Notes under the pieces: model-generated | Told to the model about the DNA's origin: nothing | Databases searched by the model: none | The model's input: the letters and a program-made list of their open reading frames with translations, nothing else | Made by a program: the position numbers and the translations under genes | In this document: positions 55,999 to 64,000 of the stretch, piece after piece | Numbering within the stretch: the stretch's first letter is position 1 | Layout: each line of letters opens with the position of its first letter | From: Corynebacterium mendelii | GTDB taxonomy: Bacteria > Actinomycetota > Actinomycetes > Mycobacteriales > Mycobacteriaceae | Direction of reading: 5' to 3' | DNA: 64,000 bases | Assembly (NCBI RefSeq): GCF_017307055.1 | Contig: NZ_JAFLEQ010000008.1 | Coordinates: 712,342 to 776,341 of the forward strand

Positions 55999-57606
55999 TC
56001 AGCTTGCCTTCGCTGCGTTAGCGACAATCCAGCCGCAGGCCTTTGCATCCGAGGAAGCCTCGTGGTGTTTAAGCCGGTAGCCAGGTTTCACATGTTTAAC
56101 CACCGTGGGAAGCTTGTGGTTTTTCAGATTCGGCCACAGTTTTTGGGCCAGTTTCACGGTGCAGAAAAACCGTTCGGGACAGGTGTCAGTGCCGTAGTGC
56201 TCATCGAGTTTTTGCCATACAGTGTGGTCAAAGGCAGCGTTGTGTGCATAGACCGGCGCATCACCAACAAACTTTCCGATTTCTTCGGTCAGAGCATCCC
56301 AGGTAGGGGCTTGGCGGACCGTTCTGGGTTTAATGCCGTGAATGTAAGTGAAAGTGAATTCATTGCATTCGGTTGGCGGCTTAATATAGCTAACTAGCTG
56401 GGCATGCGGGGCGCCGCCAATGAATTTGACCAGAGCTATCTGGCAGGCCGAACGGCGGTCTTCGTTGGCGGTTTCGAAATCGACAGCGACAAACTCTAGT
56501 TCGTTAAGTTCTGCGTTAGTGGGAGTGTCTCGCCAAACAGACCTTTTTGAGCTACGAGTACCAGGTATCCCCTTCGTATAGGTTCTTATCTCCCACTGGA
56601 TCCCTACCTGTGAAGCGCCAGATGCTATAAAAACCGCCCCAAGGCGACGTTCGGATTTCATGCGTTCCTCCGCCTCGCGTTCCTTTGCCCTGTAAACCTT
56701 CCACTGCTCTTCGAAAGGCCCCGGATCGCCGCCTGTTTGACGTTGTTTCTTGGCCATTGCTTTGGCTCTGCGCTTGAGGAGGTTGTAGTGGTAGTCATCG
56801 CGTTGTACAGGCCACGAATGCCCCAACCACCGGTCCAAAGTCTCTACCAACTCGTCGTTTCGGCCAAGTTTTGTTTGCAGGATGGCCACCTGAATGACGT
56901 AGTGCTCCATCGCGCAATTCGGGGTTGTTTTGCAGGCTTCCTCCAGAACTTCCAGGGCGAGCAGTGCAGTATCAAGGGCTTTTTCATGTTCCCCCTTCTT
57001 TTTCAGCTCTGTCACTTCTTCGGAGATCTCCCACAGGCAGCGGCCATCAAGTGTCGGCATGTACCAACCGTCGGGGACTCGCGAAGGATCATCGGGGTCC
57101 ACACGGCCCATGCGTGATACCACTGTGGTTTCCAGATCAGTTCGCGGTACCAGCTCGGTCCCATTTGCGACCGGTGTACTGCCGAAGTGCTCTTCCCGCT
57201 GCAGAGGATGCACAGGATCCTGCTTCTCAGGTTTGGTGTGTAACGGGTACTGGGGTGGTTGTGTGGTTCCGGGCACTGGTGGCACAGCACCTTCTGCCAC
57301 CCCGCTATCGGCGTGAGGAGTTTTCCCATGTGTTTGCTGTTCAAGCGTGGAAAAATCGGGGTTGTGGGCAGGAGCACCCAGATTTCCAGCGAGAGGCTCC
57401 ACGGTGGGCTGAGCGGTAGTGCTTCGATTCTCCTTAGACCCCTTCGGCAGGGTAAACACGAGGCCGATGACCGGACCTGCCGTAACGAACAGCGAAAAAA
57501 CACCCGCTCCGACTTCTCCCATCGAAAAAAACGCAATAGTGACGATAGCCATGAACGCGGCTATCAGGCCCAAAAAGACAGACAGGATGATTCGGATGAT
57601 CTTCAT
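55999..57606 (-). CDS. Membrane-anchored DEDDh 3'-5' exonuclease-like protein
   Basis: The 535-residue protein has two N-terminal membrane helices (about 4-27 and 32-53), then a Pro/Thr/Gln-rich linker (about 58-180). A helical, TPR-like region follows (about 190-290), and the protein ends in a DnaQ-like exonuclease domain (about 370-530). All five DEDDh residues are present: Asp376 and Glu378 in AVDFETAN, Asp460 in HNAAFDHTVW, His515 and Asp520 in HHEASSDAKAC. It should cut DNA or RNA 3'-5' on the cytoplasmic face. It lies between the array and cas3, on the opposite strand. DnaQ-like exonucleases trim prespacers in some type I-E systems, but a role in CRISPR here is inference. Confidence 0.85.
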   Translation of the reverse strand: MKIIRIILSVFLGLIAAFMAIVTIAFFSMGEVGAGVFSLFVTAGPVIGLVFTLPKGSKENRSTTAQPTVEPLAGNLGAPAHNPDFSTLEQQTHGKTPHADSGVAEGAVPPVPGTTQPPQYPLHTKPEKQDPVHPLQREEHFGSTPVANGTELVPRTDLETTVVSRMGRVDPDDPSRVPDGWYMPTLDGRCLWEISEEVTELKKKGEHEKALDTALLALEVLEEACKTTPNCAMEHYVIQVAILQTKLGRNDELVETLDRWLGHSWPVQRDDYHYNLLKRRAKAMAKKQRQTGGDPGPFEEQWKVYRAKEREAEERMKSERRLGAVFIASGASQVGIQWEIRTYTKGIPGTRSSKRSVWRDTPTNAELNELEFVAVDFETANEDRRSACQIALVKFIGGAPHAQLVSYIKPPTECNEFTFTYIHGIKPRTVRQAPTWDALTEEIGKFVGDAPVYAHNAAFDHTVWQKLDEHYGTDTCPERFFCTVKLAQKLWPNLKNHKLPTVVKHVKPGYRLKHHEASSDAKACGWIVANAAKAS

Positions 57607-57751
57607 CTCTGCGGTACTTCCTCATAGATTCAGGGTTTTGATCAGCTACCCCCTCAAGATACGCGCTACCTCCGCCCCTGCCACCGTTTGAAGAAGTGAA
57701 TTCTGATGCATATGGGCCGTCGGTAACCCTGAAATAGGTAATGAAGCAGCG

Positions 57752-57787
57752 CATAATGCCGAAACGGCGATAGGCTGTTTTTCAAAC
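57752..57787 (+). promoter_or_regulatory. cas3 promoter with possible crRNA-like target site
   Basis: CATAAT at 57752-57757 is a good -10 candidate, with the start near 57764. ATAGGCTGTTTTTCAA at 57770-57785 matches the start of the small RNA's spacer-like segment (ATAGGTGGTTTTGGAA) at positions 1-5, 8-12 and 15-16. The flanking 5' triplet is GCG, which is not the E. coli I-E PAM. The overlap with the expected initial transcribed region would allow roadblock repression. Confidence 0.35.
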
Positions 57788-57906
57788 TTTCGTTCGGCTT
57801 GGATTTTCCCTGTTACCGTGATTGGAAGACTGCTCTTGCATCTCAAGGTGTACCTACTACAGATAAATCCTTCAGCAGATGCCAACGCTTTTTTGGGAAT
57901 TGCAGC

Positions 57907-60804
57907 ATGAGTGAGTCCACTGCGAAAGTGAAAAGTGTTCCAGAAGAGCTCCGCGATTTTTGGGCCAAAACCCCGGATCCCGACGGCAATACTCTTCTTC
58001 TGGTGACGCATCTGAAAGATGCAGCCGAAGTAATGGATCTGCTGTGGCACAGATGGTTGCCTCAGTCAGTAAAAAACTTTGTCTCTCACGAACTCTTTGG
58101 CGAACGTATCGCTCTGGCATTTTGCAAGTACGGCGCCGCGGTTCATGATGCTGGAAAAGCTGATCCGACCTATTTCAGTATTTTCAGTGCAATCCGCTCC
58201 CACATGGAACAGCTGGGATATCCGGTCCCGCTGTATCGGGGAGACGAGCGTCCGCGGCACGAAACAACCGGTGCAGTTGAGCTGAGGTCCTGGCTCAAAG
58301 AAAAGACAGATGCCTCAGGGGACATCATTAACCGACTGATCTTTCCGGTGCTGGCGCACCACGGTGTGGCACATTCTTCCACTCTTGAATACGCCGCTGA
58401 CCAACTTGGAGCCGGGGCCCCTGAGTCGGAGCGCTACCTGCGCTACAAAAATGCTCGACACGCCATCTTTGACTGGGCTACGGAACTGGTGGGACTTACA
58501 GCCGATGACTGGAAAAAGCTCACCAGCAGAAAGCTCCACCCTGCGGTAGCCGTTGTGGTGTCGGGATTGGTCATCGTCGCCGATTGGATAGCCTCCAATA
58601 GGAATCTGTTTCCCTTCACGTGCCAGCAGTCCACTGTCCGGGCTATCGAGGGCTACCAGCGGCTGGCATTGCCCGGTCCCTGGAAGGTTTCCAGTCGAAC
58701 CATTGCCGGGGATGGCTTTGCCACCGCCTTTGGCCTTCCGGAAGGAACTAAAGCCAGGCCGGTTCAACGGGACGCAATGACCGTCGCCGCGGCCTGTGCT
58801 GAAGCACCGCTGATGATCATTGAGGCTCCAACCGGTGAGGGTAAGACAGAAGCTGCGTTGGCAGCTGCGGAGATTCTCGCGGGGAAGTTCGGTTGCGGGG
58901 GAATCTATATGGCCCTTCCAACCTGCGCCAGCAGCGACGGACTGTTTCCCCGGGTGCTTGATTTCCTGTCGGGGTCAATTGATGACGGTACCGCTGCTTC
59001 CATCAGACTGATGCACGGCAGAGCCCAGTTCAACGACAGGTACACAGCCCTGATGGACTCCGACGTCACCCATGTCGATGACGATGACGAAACCTGCCAT
59101 TGCGGTGGATCAATCGCTCCGCATCAGTGGTTTTCGGGGCGCAAACAGGGACTGCTCTCTGAATTCGTCGTGGGAACCATCGATCAGGTATTGATGGCAG
59201 GACTGTCCACCCGGCATCTGATGCTGCGCCATTTGGGGCTGGCCGGCAAAGTGGTCATTCTCGATGAGGTGCATGCATCTGATGTGGTGATGAAGGAATA
59301 CCTCAAGCTTGTTTTGGGATGGCTGTCTGCCATGCATGTCCCGGTGATTGCTTTGTCAGCGACGCTGCAACCGGACTTCAAGAAGGAATTGTTGACTGCA
59401 TACTGGCGTGGCCGGAAAACAGCAACTTCTATGCGGGCGCTGTCCAGAAAAATCGACAGTGCAGTTACCGAAAAAATCACCGATGTCGCCGAATATGACG
59501 CTTATCCTCTGATTACGGTGCAGGTGGGAGAAGATTTTAAAGTTCACGCGCCGACACCGTCTGCACGGAGTAGATCCGTCAGGTTCACCTTTGAGGAAGG
59601 GGACTGCACTGATCTCAGTCAGATTGCTTCGAGAATAAGAGATATCGCCAGCGATGGTGGCTGTCTCTTGGTCGTGATGAACACTGTTGGCAGGGCGCAG
59701 AAGCTTTTTTTGACACTTCGTGAGGAAGCAGTGTTTGACCGGGATGAGCTGGTTTTGCTGCATTCCCGGTTTGTGGCCAACGAGCGGGTGCGTATCGAGA
59801 AAAAGGTGATGAATGCGCTCGGACCGGAAAAAGCAGGGACTCAACGTCCAAACCGCATGGTCGTGATTGCTACTCAAGTGGTTGAGCAGAGCCTTGATAT
59901 AGACGCGGACGCCATGATCACAGACATTGCTCCCGTTGACCTTTTGATCCAGCGTATCGGCAGATTGCACCGACATCCACGACCGATAGAAACGCGTCCC
60001 GAAAAACTGAGGGAACCAGTGGTCGTCATCAGTGGTATGGAACGCGGTGAAACAACGCCCAAGTTCGAACGTGGCTCAGAGCTGATATACAGCCGCGGCC
60101 AGCTGCTGCGTAGTGTTGCTGCGTTAGATCAGTTAGCTGCCGACAAGGGGGAGCCTGTCATTGTGTCTCCCGATGATGTCCATGGCTTGGTTGCTGCAGC
60201 CAGTGATATGGACCGTCCCGGACCGGCGGAGTGGGAACCTGAATGGTCATCGTCCGCGCTCGATTTGGAGAAAAAAGAGGCAAAGCTTCGGGAGAGGACG
60301 AAAGGCTTTCGGATTGCGGAGGTTGCCAGGGGAACCGAGCTTCTCGGATGGAATTCGAAGTGGGACAGCCGGTCTGAGGCTGGCACTATTTCAGGGGTCA
60401 GAAATGCCGAAAACTCAGTGACTGTCATTGTCGTGCAGTCAGTTGATGGGCAACTTCAGACCCTTCCCGGTACCGTTGAAGCAGAGTCCATATCGATCCC
60501 CACTGAACTTCCGCTAGACGACGAACTCGCCAAAAACATCGCCCGGTGTTGCGTCTCTTTTCCCGGCTGGTTTTCCTGTCTACGCGAGGAAACGAACATG
60601 GTAATCAAGCACCTGTCGGATCACAACCGTTTTCCGTCGTGGCAGAAATCTGGATGGCTTTCAGGTGAAGTACCTCTGGTTCTGGATGCTAGCTGTCGCG
60701 CAGTCATAGGGGAGTGGGTGTTTTCCTACGATCCGGCGATTGGCCTGGCAGTGGAAAAATTACGAAAATCCGATCGATCTACAGGAGTGACGGCCAATGG
60801 CTGA
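57907..60804 (+). CDS. cas3: CRISPR-associated helicase/nuclease Cas3
   Basis: Cas3 degrades target DNA after Cascade recognition. The 965-residue protein has an N-terminal HD nuclease domain (VHDAGKADP with His80-Asp81, then HHGVAH near 155). A superfamily 2 helicase follows, with Walker A EAPTGEGKTEAAL near residue 306, DEVH at about 453 (ILDEVHASD), SAT at about 484 and QRIGRLHRH late in domain 2. ATG 57907 is used; an open frame extends upstream without homology. The stop overlaps casA by 8 bases. Codon use is visibly less GC-biased than in the rest of the window. Confidence 0.96.
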   Translation: MSESTAKVKSVPEELRDFWAKTPDPDGNTLLLVTHLKDAAEVMDLLWHRWLPQSVKNFVSHELFGERIALAFCKYGAAVHDAGKADPTYFSIFSAIRSHMEQLGYPVPLYRGDERPRHETTGAVELRSWLKEKTDASGDIINRLIFPVLAHHGVAHSSTLEYAADQLGAGAPESERYLRYKNARHAIFDWATELVGLTADDWKKLTSRKLHPAVAVVVSGLVIVADWIASNRNLFPFTCQQSTVRAIEGYQRLALPGPWKVSSRTIAGDGFATAFGLPEGTKARPVQRDAMTVAAACAEAPLMIIEAPTGEGKTEAALAAAEILAGKFGCGGIYMALPTCASSDGLFPRVLDFLSGSIDDGTAASIRLMHGRAQFNDRYTALMDSDVTHVDDDDETCHCGGSIAPHQWFSGRKQGLLSEFVVGTIDQVLMAGLSTRHLMLRHLGLAGKVVILDEVHASDVVMKEYLKLVLGWLSAMHVPVIALSATLQPDFKKELLTAYWRGRKTATSMRALSRKIDSAVTEKITDVAEYDAYPLITVQVGEDFKVHAPTPSARSRSVRFTFEEGDCTDLSQIASRIRDIASDGGCLLVVMNTVGRAQKLFLTLREEAVFDRDELVLLHSRFVANERVRIEKKVMNALGPEKAGTQRPNRMVVIATQVVEQSLDIDADAMITDIAPVDLLIQRIGRLHRHPRPIETRPEKLREPVVVISGMERGETTPKFERGSELIYSRGQLLRSVAALDQLAADKGEPVIVSPDDVHGLVAAASDMDRPGPAEWEPEWSSSALDLEKKEAKLRERTKGFRIAEVARGTELLGWNSKWDSRSEAGTISGVRNAENSVTVIVVQSVDGQLQTLPGTVEAESISIPTELPLDDELAKNIARCCVSFPGWFSCLREETNMVIKHLSDHNRFPSWQKSGWLSGEVPLVLDASCRAVIGEWVFSYDPAIGLAVEKLRKSDRSTGVTANG

Positions 60805-62467
60805 TAATCCTCATCCTTCATTTAATCTTATTGATAAACCATGGATTCCAGTACTCGACGAATCGTCGCGTGTGCAGGAGATTAACCTTCGTCAGGCGGT
60901 ATGCAATGCACATCGGTACACCTGCCTGGCAGCAGAGACTCCCACCGTGGACTTTTGCATCCTGCGGCTTCTGATCGCGGTCCTTGGGCGTTCCCTGTCA
61001 GACTGGCTTACCGATGATCCCGCCAGCGACTGGAAAGAACTGTGGGACGCAGAAACCCTGCCGGCCGAAGAAATCAATGCATACCTCGATAAATGGCACG
61101 ACAGTTTTGACCTCCGGGATCCTGCAAACCCTTTCATGCAGACCGCGGGGCTTACCAACAATAACGACACTTGGTTCCACTTCAACCGATTTATGTACGG
61201 GTGTAAAAAAACCGGCAGCCTGTTTTCGGTACAGCCGCCAGAATATCCGCTCACCATGGCTGAAGCAGCCCGCTGGGGCTTGCATGTCCACGCTTTTGAC
61301 TACGCGGGAATCAAGACTGCCATGGTCGGTGACCCGCGGGAAAAGGGCGGGAAAATCTATGCCAAAGACGGCGGTGGAATCGGGTGGGGTGGTTGGCTTG
61401 GTGCTCTGACTGTCAAAGGAAGCAATCTCAAGGCGACAGTGCTGCATAACTTTCTGCCGGGAACGATTACTCCCGAAGACATCCCCTTTTGGGAACTGGG
61501 ACCTTTGCCTGTGGGACAAAGAAGCGGCCGAAACGGAGTTGTACCGGGACCGCTATCGCTCGGGGTGTGGCCATCCAGACGCTTTTTGTTCAGATTCTCC
61601 GATGACGACGTGGTTGATGCGGTACGGATCACTTACGGAGATCCGGTCGATCATCTGAACTGTAAAGGGCTGGAAAATCAGACACAATGGCGTTTCAGCA
61701 ATCCCAAATCCGAAGAGACCGGACATGCTGTGTATCTTCCACAGAAACTGGTCCTGGGCAGAAGCCTGTGGCGGGGAATTTCGTCTTTTCTCCCCGGTTC
61801 AAACGGGCCAATGATTGAGTTTCATGATCAGGAAGTTCCCCGGAGCATTTTGGCGGAGAACCTGGACTGGTTTCATCGAGTCAAACAAAACGGCTACATC
61901 GAAGATGACTACTTGGTGGATGTCGAAGTTGCTTCATACGAGTACGGAACACAAAACGGCTGCTTCGATACCTTGATCACCGACAAATTGACCTTCAAAT
62001 CGGTACTTGCGAATAAAGATCGCAAGCGTCTTCGCGGCAGTGTGACAACGGCCGTGAATCGAGCTGAGCAAGCAGCCACGGCCTACAAAAGATATGTCCG
62101 AAACCTCGGTGTTGCCACAGGTTGTGACTCCAAGCAGCTGCAAAGCCTGGAAAGCAGAGCCGAGCAGGAGATGTACTCCGAGTTAGACCAAATTTTTGCG
62201 GATTGGTTGCTGAGCATCAACGGTGATTCCGAGCCTGATGCCGTCCTCGAGGAATGGACTGAAACATTACGCGAGTTGGTGCTCCGCTTGGTCGATGATC
62301 GTTCCCGGAATGTAAGTGACCGGGCATGGGTGGGGAGAGAGTACTCCGACGGAAGTCAAAGCAAATTCATGAACTCCGGACTTGCAGAGAAATTCCTCTT
62401 GGCGTCTCTTAGGAAAATTCTGCCGAGAAAAACCGCTAATGAGACTGAGGAAAAAGCGGAAAACTAA
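60797..62467 (+). CDS. casA: Cascade large subunit Cse1/CasA
   Basis: CasA (Cse1, Cas8e) recognises the PAM and recruits Cas3 in the type I-E Cascade complex. The 556-residue protein begins with the diagnostic FNLIDKPWIPVLDES. It keeps the family's length and helical C-terminal domain. It overlaps cas3 by 8 bases, and casB follows 27 bases later. Confidence 0.96.
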   Translation: MADNPHPSFNLIDKPWIPVLDESSRVQEINLRQAVCNAHRYTCLAAETPTVDFCILRLLIAVLGRSLSDWLTDDPASDWKELWDAETLPAEEINAYLDKWHDSFDLRDPANPFMQTAGLTNNNDTWFHFNRFMYGCKKTGSLFSVQPPEYPLTMAEAARWGLHVHAFDYAGIKTAMVGDPREKGGKIYAKDGGGIGWGGWLGALTVKGSNLKATVLHNFLPGTITPEDIPFWELGPLPVGQRSGRNGVVPGPLSLGVWPSRRFLFRFSDDDVVDAVRITYGDPVDHLNCKGLENQTQWRFSNPKSEETGHAVYLPQKLVLGRSLWRGISSFLPGSNGPMIEFHDQEVPRSILAENLDWFHRVKQNGYIEDDYLVDVEVASYEYGTQNGCFDTLITDKLTFKSVLANKDRKRLRGSVTTAVNRAEQAATAYKRYVRNLGVATGCDSKQLQSLESRAEQEMYSELDQIFADWLLSINGDSEPDAVLEEWTETLRELVLRLVDDRSRNVSDRAWVGREYSDGSQSKFMNSGLAEKFLLASLRKILPRKTANETEEKAEN

Positions 62468-62494
62468 AGTCTAGAAGAAAGGATGACATCGACT

Positions 62495-63154
62495 ATGAGT
62501 GATGAAACGGAACCTCGTTCGGTTGCCGGCACCATTTACGGCTATGTCAATGGACGAGTGAAAGATCTCTATAAAGGCTATGTCTCAGGATCCGGAACCG
62601 CACGGGCGACCTTGGCGAATCTGAGGAGCGGCGCCGGAAAACCACCGGGAGACTCACTGGAAGTGTGGGCTGAAACGCTGGCGTATCTGCCGGACGATTT
62701 AAAAGGCCACGGGGACAGGCTCTCAAAAGCAGAGAAAGCCGTCTATCTGGCGCTGTGTCTGTTCGCGGTACATCAGCAGTCGAAATCCGCTTCCATGCAC
62801 ATTCCAAGGGAATCCGGGAAGTGGTCGATTTCGTTTGGTGCGGCTGTATCAAAACTTGAGTATCTCACAGAAGGGCAGCACACAAATTCTCCTGTGCGAC
62901 GCCGCTTCAACGCTGTTGCCACCAGCCGGGACTTTAATGAGATTTCCCATCATGCACGAGGATTGATCCGCCAACTGCGCGGGGAGAATATCCCTTTGGA
63001 TTATGCACAACTCGCTGTGGATCTGTTTTTTCTGCAATCTCCAGCCTCAGCCACCACGGTCAAACGCCGGTGGACCCGAGATTACTTCGAGCCCCACGGG
63101 AAAAACCATCCGGATTCTGGATCATCCCAGACAGACTCACACTCTGCCCAATAA
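62495..63154 (+). CDS. casB: Cascade small subunit Cse2/CasB
   Basis: CasB (Cse2) dimers stabilise the R-loop in Cascade. The 219-residue, helix-rich protein fits the family (RATLANLRSGAGKPPGD near the N-terminus, SPVRRRFNAVATSRDFNE). AAAGGA lies 11 bases before ATG 62495; an ATG four codons upstream overlaps this site and is less likely. It is longer than E. coli CasB (160), as usual for actinobacteria. Confidence 0.93.
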   Translation: MSDETEPRSVAGTIYGYVNGRVKDLYKGYVSGSGTARATLANLRSGAGKPPGDSLEVWAETLAYLPDDLKGHGDRLSKAEKAVYLALCLFAVHQQSKSASMHIPRESGKWSISFGAAVSKLEYLTEGQHTNSPVRRRFNAVATSRDFNEISHHARGLIRQLRGENIPLDYAQLAVDLFFLQSPASATTVKRRWTRDYFEPHGKNHPDSGSSQTDSHSAQ

Positions 63155-63172
63155 TTTCTGAAAGGAAAACTA

Positions 63173-64000
63173 ATGTCCATCTTTGTCGATCTCCACATTC
63201 TGCAGTCCCTGCCGCCCTCATGTGTCAACCGTGATGACACTGGAAGCCCAAAACGAGCAGTGTACGGCGGTGTTGACCGCGCTCGGGTTTCCAGTCAAGC
63301 GTGGAAACATGCGACGCGGGTTGCTTTTGCCGACTATCTCGATCCCGAGAAAATCGGTACCCGCACCCTCTATGCGATCGAATTGATAGTGGAAAAAGTC
63401 CAGGAATCCGGGTCTAGCTACGAACCGGCTGAAATCGCCAAGGCTGCGGCCACAGTTTTGTCGAAAGCCGGAATCAAGACCGAGAAAGCCAAGGAACGTA
63501 AAAACCCCGAAGGCGAGAAGGTCTCTGACAGTCCTTACCCAATCTCAAAATTCCTTCTGTTTATCTCTCCGCTGCAAGTAGAGGCGCTTGCGAAATTGAC
63601 AGTGTCTGTTCTTGAAGGCGAAAAGATCTCTCCGAAGGATGCGCGCGCGGCAGCCAGCGAAGACACAGCTGTGGATATGGGGTTATTCGGACGTATGGTG
63701 GCCGATGAACCCAGCCTCACTGTTGATGCTGCATGCCAGGTTGCACATGCTTTGAGTGTCAGCGGGGCAAATACAGAATTCGATTATTTCACGGCAGTCG
63801 ATGACAAGCCGCGCGCCGACCGTTTTGGTGCCGGCATGATCGGAACTGTTGAGTTCGTTTCCGCGACTTTCTACAGGTATGCGACAGTCAATATGACTGT
63901 GCTGGCGGAAAACCTGGGTTCAATGGAAGCAGCGGAGGAAGCCCTGTCGGCGTTTATTCGGGCTTTCACCACATCGATGCCAACAGGTAAGCAAAATACC
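63173..64000 (+). CDS. casC: Cascade backbone subunit Cas7e/CasC, cut by window end
   Basis: This gene has no stop within the window; 276 codons are visible. CasC forms the six-subunit backbone that holds the crRNA. The N-terminus (VDLHILQSLPPSCVNRDD) and RARVSSQAWKHATR are diagnostic of Cas7e. AAAGGAAAAC precedes the ATG. Expected downstream genes cas5e, cas6e, cas1 and cas2, and possibly a second array, would lie beyond position 64000. Confidence 0.96.
   Translation, partial: MSIFVDLHILQSLPPSCVNRDDTGSPKRAVYGGVDRARVSSQAWKHATRVAFADYLDPEKIGTRTLYAIELIVEKVQESGSSYEPAEIAKAAATVLSKAGIKTEKAKERKNPEGEKVSDSPYPISKFLLFISPLQVEALAKLTVSVLEGEKISPKDARAAASEDTAVDMGLFGRMVADEPSLTVDAACQVAHALSVSGANTEFDYFTAVDDKPRADRFGAGMIGTVEFVSATFYRYATVNMTVLAENLGSMEAAEEALSAFIRAFTTSMPTGKQNT

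Noticed and set aside
57735-57742. Second ATAGGT seed match upstream of cas3
   Set aside because: Only the first six bases match the spacer-like segment, weaker than the site at 57770; noted but not claimed.

Overview
The window is a stretch of high-GC actinobacterial chromosome, most likely from Corynebacterium or a close relative. The gene order malQ, fadD15-type ligase, hemW, hrcA, dnaJ2, rsmE, phoH, ybeY, CBS-domain protein, era, recO, uppS, zur, glyS, dgt, dnaG, then acpM-type carrier protein and homodimeric-type aceE is the layout I associate with Corynebacterium. Many starts sit 6-8 bases after a TANNNT-type -10 box, which suggests leaderless mRNAs, common in this group. This assignment rests on memory of the families and synteny; no database search was possible.

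Layout. 1-7 kb: carboxylesterase, two small membrane proteins, amylomaltase and an acyl-CoA ligase. 7.8-20.8 kb: a nearly unbroken forward run of housekeeping genes for heme/heat-shock control, rRNA modification, ribosome maturation (YbeY, Era), recombination (RecO) and wall lipid carrier (UppS), ending in a ferritin-like/VIT metal transporter. 21-29.6 kb: an ABC exporter pair, a Fur-family regulator that is probably Zur, glycyl-tRNA synthetase, two related small proteins and a large secreted TPM-domain protein. 29.6-38 kb: YdcF-like protein, dGTPase, an MFS exporter with an ArsR regulator and a clear palindromic operator, a guanyl-specific RNase with its barstar-type inhibitor, DNA primase, a methyltransferase and a YtxH-like protein. 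38.2-41.5 kb: two tRNA genes (Asn, CAT anticodon), then about 3 kb of sparse sequence holding one His-rich surface protein with a Zur-box-like site upstream. 41.5-54.7 kb: dicarboxylate/glutamate-type symporter, membrane proteins, TRIC channel, DMT permease, serine hydrolase, HAD phosphatase, acyl carrier protein, alpha/beta hydrolase, aceE, a DUF3052 protein and tRNA-Val.

At tRNA-Val the base composition drops visibly and the rest of the window is a type I-E CRISPR-Cas region. In order it holds a candidate small RNA made of two degenerate repeat-like hairpins with its own -10 box and terminator, a two-spacer CRISPR array, a broken gene, a membrane-anchored DEDDh exonuclease, and cas3-casA-casB-casC (casC cut by the window end). 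The most interesting observation is that repeat-like RNA. It keeps the repeat hairpin through paired base changes, has near-array spacing, and its 'spacer' shows a seed-like partial match to the region upstream of cas3. This resembles the CRISPR-derived regulatory RNAs (CreR/CreA type) known from other subtypes. The match is short and the idea is a hypothesis.
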